A stretch of 64,000 bases of DNA from NCBI GenBank assembly GCA_964531265.1, contig CAZHDW010000010.1, positions 1 to 64,000 of the forward strand, read 5' to 3'. Made by a program: the position numbers and the translations under genes. Positions 17,046 to 25,147 of this stretch are shown in pieces. Numbering within the stretch: position 1 is the stretch's first letter; each line of letters begins with the position of its first letter. The notes under the pieces are model-generated. The model was not told where the DNA came from. It was given only the letters and a program-made list of their open reading frames with translations, and made no database searches. This DNA is from Hominenteromicrobium sp964531265 (GTDB lineage Bacteria > Bacillota > Clostridia > Oscillospirales > Acutalibacteraceae).

Positions 17046-17073
17046 TGTAATTAACTGCATTTTCTGCTATAAT
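17045..17073 (+). promoter_or_regulatory. Promoter of nfnAB
   Basis: Boxes TTGTAA (17045-17050) and TATAAT (17068-17073) with a 17-base spacer and an extended -10 (TGC before the -10). Confidence 0.8.
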
Positions 17074-17136
17074 GTACTGCGTATCAGTTCAATGTACGTT
17101 TGATTTAAACTCTAAGCGAAAGGAAGTTTTAAGCTT

Positions 17137-17979
17137 ATGTATACCATAGTTAAAAAGAAAGTGCTTAATCCTACAGTAACACGTATGGATATAGAAGCAC
17201 CGCTTATCGCAAAAAAAGCAAAGCCCGGGCAGTTCATAATTCTGCGTGTCGATGACGAGGGTGAGCGCATTCCGCTGACAGTGGCCGGTTACGACCGCGA
17301 AAAAGGAACCGTCACGATTATTTTCCAGGTAGTCGGTGCAACGACGGAAAAGCTCAATCACCTCAACGAGGGTGACGAGCTTCACGATTTCGTCGGCCCG
17401 CTCGGCGTTCCCACACATATCGACGGACTTAAGAGAGTGTGCGTCATTGGCGGCGGTGTCGGCTGCGCTATCGCACTTCCAATCGCACAGGAGCTTCACG
17501 AGCTCGGTGCAGAGGTCACATCCATAATCGGCTTCAGAAATTCCGATCTCGTTATTCTCGAAAACGAATTCAAGGCCTGCTCGGATAATTTCAAACTTAT
17601 GACGGATGACGGCTCCTACGGTGAAAAGGGAAATGTCACTCTGCCGCTCAAGACGATGCTCGAAAACGGTGAACGCTTTGACGAGGTCATCGCGATAGGG
17701 CCGCTCATCATGATGAAATTCGTATGTCTTACAACCAAGGAATACGGCCAGAAGACCACTGTATCCATGAACCCCATAATGGTAGACGGCACAGGCATGT
17801 GCGGCGGCTGCCGACTGACTGTAGGCGGTCAGATGAAGTTCGCCTGCGTTGACGGCCCGGATTTCGACGGCCACGAGGTCGATTTTGATGAAGCCATGAG
17901 CAGAGCAAAAAGCTATGCTCCGTTTGAGCGCCACGCTCATGAGGAAACCTGCAACCTTTTCAAAAAGGAGGTCGAATAA
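17137..17979 (+). CDS. nfnA: NfnA: NADH-dependent ferredoxin:NADP oxidoreductase, alpha subunit (FAD/NAD, [2Fe-2S])
   Basis: 280 aa, belonging to the sulfide/dihydroorotate-dehydrogenase-like FAD/NAD-binding family. The FAD domain starts with the typical YTIVKKKVLNPTVTRMDIEAP; the NAD-binding motif is VIGGGVGCAIALP near 105; the C-terminal [2Fe-2S] motif is MCGGCRLTVGG with a fourth Cys in KFACVDGPDFDG. Next to a two-[4Fe-4S] partner it forms the electron-bifurcating Nfn complex, which couples NADH and reduced ferredoxin to NADPH production. The stop is one base before the nfnB start. Confidence 0.93.
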   Translation: MYTIVKKKVLNPTVTRMDIEAPLIAKKAKPGQFIILRVDDEGERIPLTVAGYDREKGTVTIIFQVVGATTEKLNHLNEGDELHDFVGPLGVPTHIDGLKRVCVIGGGVGCAIALPIAQELHELGAEVTSIIGFRNSDLVILENEFKACSDNFKLMTDDGSYGEKGNVTLPLKTMLENGERFDEVIAIGPLIMMKFVCLTTKEYGQKTTVSMNPIMVDGTGMCGGCRLTVGGQMKFACVDGPDFDGHEVDFDEAMSRAKSYAPFERHAHEETCNLFKKEVE

Positions 17980-17980
17980 A

Positions 17981-19396
17981 ATGCCTAATATGAGACTTAC
18001 CAAGAACCCCATGCCGTCACAGGAGGCAAATGTACGCAATAAGAATTTCGATGAGGTAACTCTGGGCTATACCGAGGAAATGGCTCTTGACGAGGCAAAG
18101 CGCTGCCTCAACTGCAAGAACAAGCCCTGTGTATCCGGCTGCCCCGTCAATATCAATATTCCCGAATTTATAAAGAAGACCGCCGAGGGCGACTTTGAGG
18201 GTGCATATCAGGTCATCAACCTCTCCTCTTCCCTGCCGGCAGTTTGCGGCCGTGTATGTCCCCAGGAAACCCAGTGCGAGGGCAAGTGTGTGCGCGGCAT
18301 AAAGGGCGAGCCCGTCGCAATCGGTCGTCTTGAGCGCTTTGTTGCCGACTGGCATAATTCCCATGCGACCGTCAAAACCATTCGTCCGCCACAGAACGGA
18401 CATAAGATTGCCGTTATCGGCTCCGGCCCCGCAGGTCTTACCTGTGCAGGCGACCTGGCAAAGCTCGGCTACGATGTCACGGTTTACGAGGCTCTCCACC
18501 TTGCAGGCGGCGTACTCGTATACGGAATACCCGAATTCAGACTTCCGAAGTCCATCGTTCAGAAGGAGGTTGAAAACCTCAAGGCTCTCGGCGTAAAGGT
18601 CGAGACAAACATGGTCATCGGACGTGTTCTCACCATCGATGAACTCAAAACCGAATACGGCTATGAGGCTATTTTCATCGGCACGGGTGCAGGTCTTCCG
18701 AGATTCATGAATATCCCCGGCGAGAATCTCAAGGGCGTATATTCCGCAAACGAATTCCTCACAAGAAGCAATCTGATGAAGGCATATCGCTCCGATTCCG
18801 CCACCCCTATTCAGCACGCAAAGAACGTTGCTGTCGTCGGCGGCGGCAATGTCGCAATGGATGCTGCAAGAACCGCCAAGAGACTCGGTGCGGAGAATGT
18901 TTACATAATCTATCGCCGCGGCATGGCAGAGCTTCCCGCGCGTAAAGAAGAGGTAGAGCATGCCGAGGAGGAGGGAATCATCTTCAAGACCCTCACCAAT
19001 CCCGTAAGCATCCTTCAAAACGATGTCACCGATCCCCGTGATGATAACTATGGCTGGCTCGGCAGCATCAAATGCGTTGAGATGGAGCTTGGCGAGCCCG
19101 ATGCATCCGGACGCCGCCGTCCCATTGTGAAGGAAAACAGCGAATTCACACTTCCTATGGACTGCGTAATCATGGCACTCGGCACATCCCCCAATCCGCT
19201 TCTCAAGGCCACCACACCCGGCCTCGACACCAAAAAATGGGGCGAGATAATTGCGGACGACAACGGTCTCACATCTATTGAGGGCGTTTATGCCGGCGGC
19301 GATGCCGTTACCGGTGCCGCTACGGTTATCCTCGCAATGGGCGCAGGAAAAACCGCCGCTGCCGCTATTGACAGCTATATCAAAAATAAAGATTGA
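17981..19396 (+). CDS. nfnB: NfnB: NADPH-binding large subunit, glutamate-synthase small-subunit-like
   Basis: 471 aa. Often annotated as gltA, NADPH-dependent glutamate synthase small subunit, but the nfnA partner and the absence of a GltB gene favour NfnB. Two [4Fe-4S] motifs: CLNCKNKPCVSGCP near 44 and CGRVCPQETQCEGKC near 88. FAD motif VIGSGPAGLTCAGDL, NADPH motif VVGGGNVAMDAARTA, and the final GGDAVTGAATVILAMGAG. AAGGAGGT lies eight bases before the ATG, overlapping the end of nfnA, so the two are translationally linked. Confidence 0.93.
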   Translation: MPNMRLTKNPMPSQEANVRNKNFDEVTLGYTEEMALDEAKRCLNCKNKPCVSGCPVNINIPEFIKKTAEGDFEGAYQVINLSSSLPAVCGRVCPQETQCEGKCVRGIKGEPVAIGRLERFVADWHNSHATVKTIRPPQNGHKIAVIGSGPAGLTCAGDLAKLGYDVTVYEALHLAGGVLVYGIPEFRLPKSIVQKEVENLKALGVKVETNMVIGRVLTIDELKTEYGYEAIFIGTGAGLPRFMNIPGENLKGVYSANEFLTRSNLMKAYRSDSATPIQHAKNVAVVGGGNVAMDAARTAKRLGAENVYIIYRRGMAELPARKEEVEHAEEEGIIFKTLTNPVSILQNDVTDPRDDNYGWLGSIKCVEMELGEPDASGRRRPIVKENSEFTLPMDCVIMALGTSPNPLLKATTPGLDTKKWGEIIADDNGLTSIEGVYAGGDAVTGAATVILAMGAGKTAAAAIDSYIKNKD

Positions 19397-19412
19397 TATA
19401 TTTTCAACACTA

Positions 19413-19455
19413 AAATGGCATCCGTGCAGAAGCGTCTCACGGATGCCATTTTTGT
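19413..19455 (+). terminator. Terminator of nfnAB
   Basis: Fourteen-pair stem AAATGGCATCCGTG/CACGGATGCCATTT (19413-19426 and 19438-19451) running into a T tract on the plus strand, 17 bases after the nfnB stop. Confidence 0.92.
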
Positions 19456-19518
19456 TCTTAACGCACTCAAGGCTGTTCCAATTCATGTCTTCTTTTGATT
19501 TCGATACGGTAAATGCAG

Positions 19519-19567
19519 AAAAAAATCCCCGATGAGATCACCATTTTATGATGACCCCACCGGGGAT
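19519..19567 (-). terminator. Terminator of the marR operon
   Basis: Stem ATCCCCG/CGGGGAT (19525-19531 and 19561-19567) followed on the minus strand by seven T, just beyond the last aldo/keto reductase gene. Confidence 0.8.
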
Positions 19568-19575
19568 GATTGCTA

Positions 19576-20565
19576 TTAAAGGCTTATCTTATCGATAAGT
19601 GCAAGCTCGTCATCTGTGAACTTGGTATTCTGTGCTGCCTTGATATTATCCAGCACCTGCTCGGGCTTTGATGCGCCGGCCAGAACGCTTGTGACAATAC
19701 CGTCACGCAGAATCCAGCTAAGTGCCATCTGTGCCAGAGTCTGTCCACGCTCAGCAGCGAGATCGTTCAGCTGACGGATCTGCTCAAGGCGCTTTTCTGT
19801 CAGTGCATTCTCGTTCAGGAAGCGGCCGTCGGTCTTCATGCGGCTGTCAGCCGGTACGCCCTTGAGGTAACGGTCTGTCAGCAGACCCTGTGACAGCGGA
19901 GAGAACGCGATGATACCCTTGCCGAGTTCTGCGGAAGCAGCTTTAAGGCCGTTGTTCTCGATGTCACGGTTGAAAATGGAGTAGCTGTTCTGGTTGATAA
20001 CAAACGGAACGCGCATCTCAGTCAGGATAGCTGCTGCCTTCTCCATTGTGGGGCCGTCATAGTTGGAAAGACCTACATAAAGTGCCTTACCGGACTGAAC
20101 TGCTGTTGCAAGAGCACCCATTGTCTCCTCAAGCGGAGTGTCCGGATCGGGTCTGTGATGATAGAAAATATCAACATAGTCAAGACCCATACGCATAAGG
20201 CTCTGGTCAAGGCTGCTCAGAAGCTGCTTTCTGCTGCCCCATTCTCCGTACGGGCCCGGCCACATCCAGTAACCGGATTTTGTGCTGATGATGAGCTCAT
20301 CACGGTATACACCGAGATCCTCCTTAAGAATGCGGCCGAAGTTAATCTCGGCTGCTCCCTCGGGCGGACCATAGTTATTAGCAAGGTCAAAATGAGTTAT
20401 ACCGTTGTCAAAAGCGGTGAAGCACATCTCACGCATAGTCTCAAAACGACCTGTGTTGCCAAAGTTGTGCCAGAGTCCCAGAGAGACAGCGGGCAGCTTA
20501 AGTCCGCTCTTTCCGAGACGATTGTACTGCATTGTATCATATCGGTTTTCAGATGCAATGTACAT
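19576..20565 (-). CDS. Aldo/keto reductase, YghZ/GAP-reductase type
   Basis: 329 aa TIM-barrel NADPH oxidoreductase. The N-terminus MYIASENRYDTMQYNRLGKS and the following LPAVSLGLWHNFG are typical of the L-glyceraldehyde-3-phosphate reductase / YghZ subgroup, which detoxifies aldehydes such as methylglyoxal. The catalytic tetrad is complete: D60, Y65, K96, H137. Last gene of the marR operon, 15 bases after the second reductase. Confidence 0.93.
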   Translation of the reverse strand: MYIASENRYDTMQYNRLGKSGLKLPAVSLGLWHNFGNTGRFETMREMCFTAFDNGITHFDLANNYGPPEGAAEINFGRILKEDLGVYRDELIISTKSGYWMWPGPYGEWGSRKQLLSSLDQSLMRMGLDYVDIFYHHRPDPDTPLEETMGALATAVQSGKALYVGLSNYDGPTMEKAAAILTEMRVPFVINQNSYSIFNRDIENNGLKAASAELGKGIIAFSPLSQGLLTDRYLKGVPADSRMKTDGRFLNENALTEKRLEQIRQLNDLAAERGQTLAQMALSWILRDGIVTSVLAGASKPEQVLDNIKAAQNTKFTDDELALIDKISL

Positions 20566-20580
20566 GTTTTTCCTCCTTTA

Positions 20581-21531
20581 TTATGCCAACGACATTTTGC
20601 CGTCGGTAAATACATAGTTACGCATACCCTTGCCGCCAACCTTATCGGCATCAAGAGCAGCTTCGATTCGAGAGATATCCTCAACGGACAGCTCAACCTC
20701 AAGCGCCCTTACAGCCTCCATGAGATGCTCCGGATTCGTGGTTCCCACAAGGCTCTGGACATTATCATATTTTGCAAGGCTCCACGCAAGGCCCAACTGT
20801 GAGAGCGTCATACCCTTTTCGTCGGCGATTTCCTTGACCTTGCAAAGCATTGCTCTGTTATTCTCCCAATGCTCCGGCCCCATCATACCGTAGGCGCGTC
20901 CGGGGTTCATCGGTGCATCAAGGATATCATCACGCAGCAGACCGTGGCCCACGGTTCCGAAGGCCAGCACCTTGACTCCAAGCTCCTTTGCCGTAGCAAT
21001 GAGCTCCTTCTCAATGCCGCGCTCAACCAATGAATATTCCATTTCGACCGTATGTATCGGATGCACCGCATGTGCACGGCGAAGCGTCTCCGCATCGACC
21101 ATTGAGAGGCCGATGTGTTTTACATAGCCTGCCTCGACCTGCTCCGCTATCGCACCGACAAGCTCCTCCACCGGAACTGTGGTGTCCTGACGTGCCGGCT
21201 GATACAGGTCAACATAATCAAGACCAAGTCTGCGAAGCGAATAGGTCAGATGTCCCTTGACGTTAAATGGCTTTACATCCAGACCGTAAATTCCGCCCTG
21301 CGGAGACGGCAGAACTCCGAACTTCACGGACAGGAAATAATCATCACGCTTTACGCCCTTAAGCGCCTGACCCACCACCAGCTCGCTTTCACCGGCATTG
21401 TAGAACTCGCCGGTATTGAACAGGGTTATACCTGCATCCAGTGCGGTGTGAATTGTTTTGATAGAGTTTTCGGGATTGCGTACAATGGACATCCCCATTG
21501 CGCCGAGACCCAGACGATCAATAGTTGCCAT
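20581..21531 (-). CDS. Aldo/keto reductase with altered catalytic tetrad
   Basis: 316 aa. The overall pattern (RLGLGAMGMS, GESELVVGQAL, HIGLSMVDAETL) is that of an aldo/keto reductase of the DLYxPARxD subgroup. Y44 and K70 of the tetrad are present, but the usual Asp is N39 (LFNTGEFY) and the usual His position reads Ala in YQPARQD. The second change is common in this subgroup; the Asn is not. Activity is therefore uncertain. It lies 16 bases after the DUF5131 gene in the marR operon. Confidence 0.88.
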   Translation of the reverse strand: MATIDRLGLGAMGMSIVRNPENSIKTIHTALDAGITLFNTGEFYNAGESELVVGQALKGVKRDDYFLSVKFGVLPSPQGGIYGLDVKPFNVKGHLTYSLRRLGLDYVDLYQPARQDTTVPVEELVGAIAEQVEAGYVKHIGLSMVDAETLRRAHAVHPIHTVEMEYSLVERGIEKELIATAKELGVKVLAFGTVGHGLLRDDILDAPMNPGRAYGMMGPEHWENNRAMLCKVKEIADEKGMTLSQLGLAWSLAKYDNVQSLVGTTNPEHLMEAVRALEVELSVEDISRIEAALDADKVGGKGMRNYVFTDGKMSLA

Positions 21532-21547
21532 ACTTATTCCTCCGTTT

Positions 21548-22390
21548 TCAGCAATGAAATTTATCTTCTTCCTTTGGCTTACGCTTTGCTTCCATAGCAG
21601 CCTTCATTGCAGCCTTTCTGTCATATATGGCTGCAACCTCAGCCTCGATATCCTTCGGCGGATAGTTAAGTCCGCTTCTGAGAGCCTGTACCATCTGCTC
21701 GGTTCTGTTGCGTATTTTATATTCCTTGCCGTCCTTGATAAAGATATTTCCGGTCTGGCCGAAGATGAGCTGCACGTTATTCTCAACACAGTCATCATAG
21801 ACCCTCTTGACCCATTCATAGTGAAGTGGTCTCGAGCCAAGGTAATTCTCTCCTCCGGCAAGTACTGTTTCTATTTTACCGGTTGCAAGGTAGTCCGTCA
21901 TATCTATCTCACCGATGAACGGTTTAAGGCTGACCCAACGATGCTTTGCCGGAAGCTCCAGCAAATACGGGATTCTCTCATCAAGGCGCTTCTGATTCTC
22001 GCAGGAAACCGAGAAGGACACATTGTCCCAGCCATCTCCCCAATCATAGGGGAGACAATCCTTTATGCGATCGGCACGCTTTGTCAAAAGTGAAAAGGTC
22101 ACATCGGGACGGCGACGTATCATATCCCAAGCTTCAATGCGCCATGTATCGGCCTCTTCAAGGAAGAAATCACTTGCCATGCATACGCGCACGAATGAGC
22201 CGCTCGGCAGCTTCCAATTGCCGCTGCGATCCTTCTTTACAGGCAATGTAAAGTCGGACTTATTCTTTACGACCTCGTTTGTATCCCTGCCGTATCGCTT
22301 ATCCAGAAAATAAGCATAGCAGTTCTGGCAGCCCTCGCTACATTTGTGGCAGCCATGCCACGGATTCCATATTTTATCATTCAGATCCAT
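21548..22390 (-). CDS. DUF5131 (phage Gp37/Gp68-like) protein with a CX3CX2C motif
   Basis: 280 aa. The N-terminus reads WNPWHGCHKCSEGCQNCYA, the hallmark of DUF5131. C17, C21 and C24 form a CX3CX2C arrangement, as used by radical SAM enzymes to hold a [4Fe-4S] cluster; C14 is an extra ligand candidate. Later motifs are DVTFSLLTKRADR and FSVSCENQ, which fit a TIM-barrel. The reaction is unknown. The C-terminus is a Lys/Ala-rich helix. AAAGGAG lies before the ATG, 27 bases after marR. Confidence 0.85.
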   Translation of the reverse strand: MDLNDKIWNPWHGCHKCSEGCQNCYAYFLDKRYGRDTNEVVKNKSDFTLPVKKDRSGNWKLPSGSFVRVCMASDFFLEEADTWRIEAWDMIRRRPDVTFSLLTKRADRIKDCLPYDWGDGWDNVSFSVSCENQKRLDERIPYLLELPAKHRWVSLKPFIGEIDMTDYLATGKIETVLAGGENYLGSRPLHYEWVKRVYDDCVENNVQLIFGQTGNIFIKDGKEYKIRNRTEQMVQALRSGLNYPPKDIEAEVAAIYDRKAAMKAAMEAKRKPKEEDKFHC

Positions 22391-22417
22391 TCGGATATCT
22401 CCTTTCCGAAAAAAGAA

Positions 22418-22867
22418 TTACGATAAACCGTCACGGTTAATCGCTGACTGACTATCCGCTTCCATGATATCATTTGCCATCTGAGTCAGCTCAATAAGCT
22501 TATCAAAGGACTCCTGTCCCATCGCTTTCATAATGTGCTCCAGGTGCATATCGGACTCTGCCTTTGCGTCCTCTACAACCTGCATGGCCTTCGGAGTAAG
22601 CTCCAAATAATAGACGCGCTTATCCTCCTCGGAACGCCGCTTTATCACATAGCCCTTTTTTGTCAGGGACTTAAGAATGGCCGTGACCATCGGCTTTGAC
22701 ACCGAAGCAATCTCAGCTAGGCGCACGGAGGTACGCGGTCCGGTCATGGATGCAAGTATATTCAGCGCCCCCATTTCACTCTGACGTATAGGCAAGTTCT
22801 TTTTTAATTCCATATAATTCTTACTGAATTTTGCAAATGTAGCATTTGCCGCAAAATACTTATCCAT
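22418..22867 (-). CDS. MarR-family transcriptional regulator
   Basis: 149 aa winged helix-turn-helix protein. The DNA-binding core is visible around 60-100 (RLAEIASVSKPMVTAILKSLTKKGYVIKRRSEEDKR-like pattern, with the wing DKRVYYLELT). It heads an operon of DUF5131 and two aldo/keto reductases and very likely represses its own promoter, where a palindrome is present. MarR proteins usually sense phenolics, aldehydes or oxidants; the ligand here is unknown. Confidence 0.93.
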   Translation of the reverse strand: MDKYFAANATFAKFSKNYMELKKNLPIRQSEMGALNILASMTGPRTSVRLAEIASVSKPMVTAILKSLTKKGYVIKRRSEEDKRVYYLELTPKAMQVVEDAKAESDMHLEHIMKAMGQESFDKLIELTQMANDIMEADSQSAINRDGLS

Positions 22868-22891
22868 ATAATAAATACCTCAAAGCAAAAT

Positions 22892-22909
22892 AGTTCACAC
22901 AGATTAACT
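22892..22909. promoter_or_regulatory. Candidate MarR operator
   Basis: Imperfect palindrome with outer half sites AGTTAA and TGAACT (5 of 6 complementary positions) lies immediately downstream of the -10 box, between the promoter and the marR start. Its place suits autorepression; binding is inferred. Confidence 0.45.
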
Positions 22910-22912
22910 TTT

Positions 22913-22940
22913 ATTATATTCAATTCTTCGCGCATGTCAA
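22913..22940 (-). promoter_or_regulatory. Promoter of the marR-DUF5131-AKR-AKR operon
   Basis: Full consensus hexamers on the minus strand: TTGACA (22935-22940) and TATAAT (22913-22918), 16-base spacer, 45 bases upstream of marR. A strong promoter of this kind would need repression. Confidence 0.88.
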
Positions 22941-23026
22941 GACTTAATCATGAATTCCCGTAGTTAAAGCTCCGCAATACACATTCATTTTTTCGCTAAG
23001 CAGTAGCATTTTTCGAGCTTTTCGGC

Positions 23027-23032
23027 TATAAT
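23027..23032 (+). promoter_or_regulatory. Possible -10 box of ybaK
   Basis: A perfect TATAAT lies 40 bases before the ybaK start on the plus strand. No good -35 hexamer is present at 16-18 bases, so the call is weak. Confidence 0.35.
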
Positions 23033-23072
23033 TTAAAAGTAACGAATCATTTCTCAAAAAGAGGAACCGATA

Positions 23073-23555
23073 ATGAGCAATCAAATAAAGAAAACAAATG
23101 CCATGCGTCTTTTGGATTCGGCAAATATACCATACGAAACACGCAGCTATGCATACGACGAAAGCGACCTTTCCGGCGTGCATGCCGCAGAGGTGCTCGG
23201 TCTGCCGTGCGAAACCGTCTTCAAAACCCTTGTGGCGCGCGGTGACAAAACCGGACTGACGGTGTTCTGCATACCCGTGGCCGAGGAGCTCGACCTTAAG
23301 AAGGCTGCCAAAGTCAGCGGAAATAAATCAATCGAGCTGCTCCACGTAAAGGAGCTTCTTCCCTCCACAGGATACATCCGCGGCGGATGCTCTCCGATAG
23401 GCATGAAGAAGAAGTTTCCGACCTTTCTGGATGAAACCGCCATGCTCTTTGATACCATTGCAGTGAGCGCAGGTCAGCGCGGAGTACAGATACTGCTCTC
23501 TCCCGATGAGCTGCTGTCCTTCACGGATGCCACCTATGTGGACATAACAGTCTGA
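23073..23555 (+). CDS. ybaK: Cys-tRNA(Pro)/Cys-tRNA(Cys) deacylase, YbaK/EbsC family
   Basis: 160 aa. Cytoplasmic trans-editing enzyme that hydrolyses mischarged Cys-tRNA(Pro). Recognisable pattern: TNAMRLLDSANIPYETRSY at the start, LPCETVFKTLVARGDK with the key Lys near 51, and RGGCSPIGMKKKFPT near 110, all typical for YbaK. GAGGAA precedes the ATG. It is divergent from marR and may be co-transcribed with the surface protein gene 38 bases downstream. Confidence 0.94.
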   Translation: MSNQIKKTNAMRLLDSANIPYETRSYAYDESDLSGVHAAEVLGLPCETVFKTLVARGDKTGLTVFCIPVAEELDLKKAAKVSGNKSIELLHVKELLPSTGYIRGGCSPIGMKKKFPTFLDETAMLFDTIAVSAGQRGVQILLSPDELLSFTDATYVDITV

Positions 23556-23593
23556 GTCCCACATCATTTTCATGCTAAACGGAGGGTAAAGCT

Positions 23594-24637
23594 ATGAAAC
23601 GGATATTCGCAGCCTTTGCTGTTATATTGCTTATGTGCATTCTCGCTCTGTCCGCATCGGCATCGGAAACCTCGCCCCTTTTCCGCGCTGAGGTTATATC
23701 TCCGCCGGAAAATCGCGGCGGCAGCTTCACTGTGCATATCTCCCCTGCTGACGATGATATCGCGGCATTTCTTGTAAAGGCAGAATATGACGCCAGGAGT
23801 GTTGAGAGTATCACCTCAAAGCTGTCCAAGAGCTCTGCCGACGATTATCTTACCGCCATCACCGAGGACGGATACATCTCACTCATCTATACGGCGGCCG
23901 ACGGCTCTATGGCGCAGGACGGTGGCATCAGCCTCACCGTCAAGACCGTCAAGGAGTTTTCGGGCGATTCCGCCGACATCAAGCTCACCTTTTCACAGAT
24001 CGCAAATTCTTCCGCCGAGAACATGACCGATTCTCCGGAAATACACAGTGTCGCGGCACCGCTCCCTGCACTGCCGTCCTCAAGCAGTGCCCTCACATCG
24101 TTAACACCGCCGTGCGGCACGCTCGAGCCCGAGTTTGACCCGGACATTTTCGAATACACCCTCTCCGTTCCGTATTCATACACCTCGCTGATCTTCGACG
24201 CCGCCCCGATACAGGGCGCTTCGGTAAAGGTGAACCGAAAAAATCTCGGCTCCGGCGGAAGCACCTCCGAATTCCGTTTTACGGTAACGGCGGCCGATGG
24301 GGACACGAAGTCGGTCTACACAGTCTTTGTCACAAGGCTTACCAAAAGCGACCCAAAAAACTCCTCGATATCGGTTTCGAGCGGTAACGGTGGCAGCAAG
24401 GCAAGCTCCGCCGGCAATACATCAACAATCAACGGCAAGGTCACATATATCACCGGGGAAGATGACACAGCGTCGGGCAGCGCTCCTGCGGCGGTCTATG
24501 TCTATCCGCAGAGCTCGGACAGTATGACGGTCGACAGGCTACTGACCGCTGCCATAGTTCTGTGCTCAGTTGCGTTCGGCGTGCTCATCGCGGCGGTTCT
24601 CCAAAGAAGCACCGACAAAAATAAGGATAAGCAATAA
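23594..24637 (+). CDS. Membrane-anchored surface protein with cohesin-like and cadherin-like beta-sandwich domains
   Basis: 347 aa. N-terminal signal peptide (about 1-23, ends ASA). Residues about 28-145 resemble a cohesin-type domain (AFLVKAEYDARSVESI, ISLIYTAADG). Residues about 160-250 match the cadherin-like beta-sandwich (LTPPCGTLEPEFDPDIFEYT ... VTAADGDTKSVYTVFVTRL). A Ser/Gly-rich linker leads to a transmembrane helix at about 316-336 and a short basic tail. It is outward-facing and membrane-bound; the binding partner is unknown. It lies just before the spore-coat genes, but no sporulation domain is visible. Confidence 0.85.
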   Translation: MKRIFAAFAVILLMCILALSASASETSPLFRAEVISPPENRGGSFTVHISPADDDIAAFLVKAEYDARSVESITSKLSKSSADDYLTAITEDGYISLIYTAADGSMAQDGGISLTVKTVKEFSGDSADIKLTFSQIANSSAENMTDSPEIHSVAAPLPALPSSSSALTSLTPPCGTLEPEFDPDIFEYTLSVPYSYTSLIFDAAPIQGASVKVNRKNLGSGGSTSEFRFTVTAADGDTKSVYTVFVTRLTKSDPKNSSISVSSGNGGSKASSAGNTSTINGKVTYITGEDDTASGSAPAAVYVYPQSSDSMTVDRLLTAAIVLCSVAFGVLIAAVLQRSTDKNKDKQ

Positions 24638-24664
24638 CACAGCGGACAGGTTCTGCATACCATA
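24637..24664 (+). promoter_or_regulatory. Possible sporulation promoter (sigma-E/sigma-K type) of cotJ
   Basis: CATACCATA at 24656-24664 fits the sigma-K -10 pattern CATANNNTA and is close to the sigma-E -10 pattern. AC dinucleotides stand 15-17 bases upstream. No sigma-A promoter is seen in this 58-base gap. Short degenerate patterns make this tentative. Confidence 0.35.
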
Positions 24665-24695
24665 TATTGAAGCCAAACGAAAGGAAAGTGACTTT

Positions 24696-24896
24696 ATGGC
24701 TGAAAATAATATGGAACAGACCTGTCCGCTTCGCAATGCAACGACTCCGCTGCCGGATGACCCCGTACCGGCGATGGCCTATGTGCCGTTCCAGCAGTGG
24801 GGACAGAGCTACGAGCCCGAGCGTGCACTTGACGAGGGCACATTGTTCCCAGTACTGGACAAGCCCTTTTACGGAAGACGGGGTGAGCCGAGATGA
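24696..24896 (+). CDS. cotJA: Spore coat-associated protein CotJA
   Basis: 66 aa. CotJA pattern: CPLRN near the start, then PAMAYVPFQQWGQSYEPERAL and LFPVLDKPFYG, which matches the family over its whole length. CotJA and CotJC interact in the Bacillus coat. The start is supported by AAAGGAAAG eight bases upstream. It overlaps cotJB by four bases (ATGA). Confidence 0.93.
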   Translation: MAENNMEQTCPLRNATTPLPDDPVPAMAYVPFQQWGQSYEPERALDEGTLFPVLDKPFYGRRGEPR

Positions 24897-25147
24897 CGGA
24901 GCAGGCCGGACTGCGCAGGAGAATATCCGCAGTGCAATTTGCAGCATGGGAGCTGCACCTTTATCTTGATTCACACCCGTATTGTTCCGAAGCTGCAAAA
25001 AAGCTGAAGGAATATGAGGAGCGTGCCAAGAAGCTTACGGAAGAATACGAGGGCAAATACGGGCCGCTGAATGAGCTGTCCCGCAACACCAGTCGCTGGG
25101 CATGGATAAGCGACCCGTGGCCCTGGGAAACGGAGGCGAATGACTGA
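24893..25147 (+). CDS. cotJB: Spore coat protein CotJB
   Basis: 84 aa. CotJB domain: LRRRISAVQFAAWELHLYLD near the start and a C-terminal WAWISDPWPWE, both diagnostic. Role in the coat is structural or assembly; precise function unknown. Translationally coupled to cotJA (ATGA overlap) and to the cotJC remnant (TGATG overlap). Confidence 0.93.
   Translation: MTEQAGLRRRISAVQFAAWELHLYLDSHPYCSEAAKKLKEYEERAKKLTEEYEGKYGPLNELSRNTSRWAWISDPWPWETEAND

Noticed and set aside
17981..19396. Glutamate synthase small subunit (GltD) instead of NfnB
   Set aside because: The one-base-spaced NfnA gene and lack of a glutamate synthase large subunit make the bifurcating Nfn complex the better reading.
17089..19486. 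Long minus-strand open frames opposite nfnA and nfnB
   Set aside because: Antisense shadows of two well-conserved genes.
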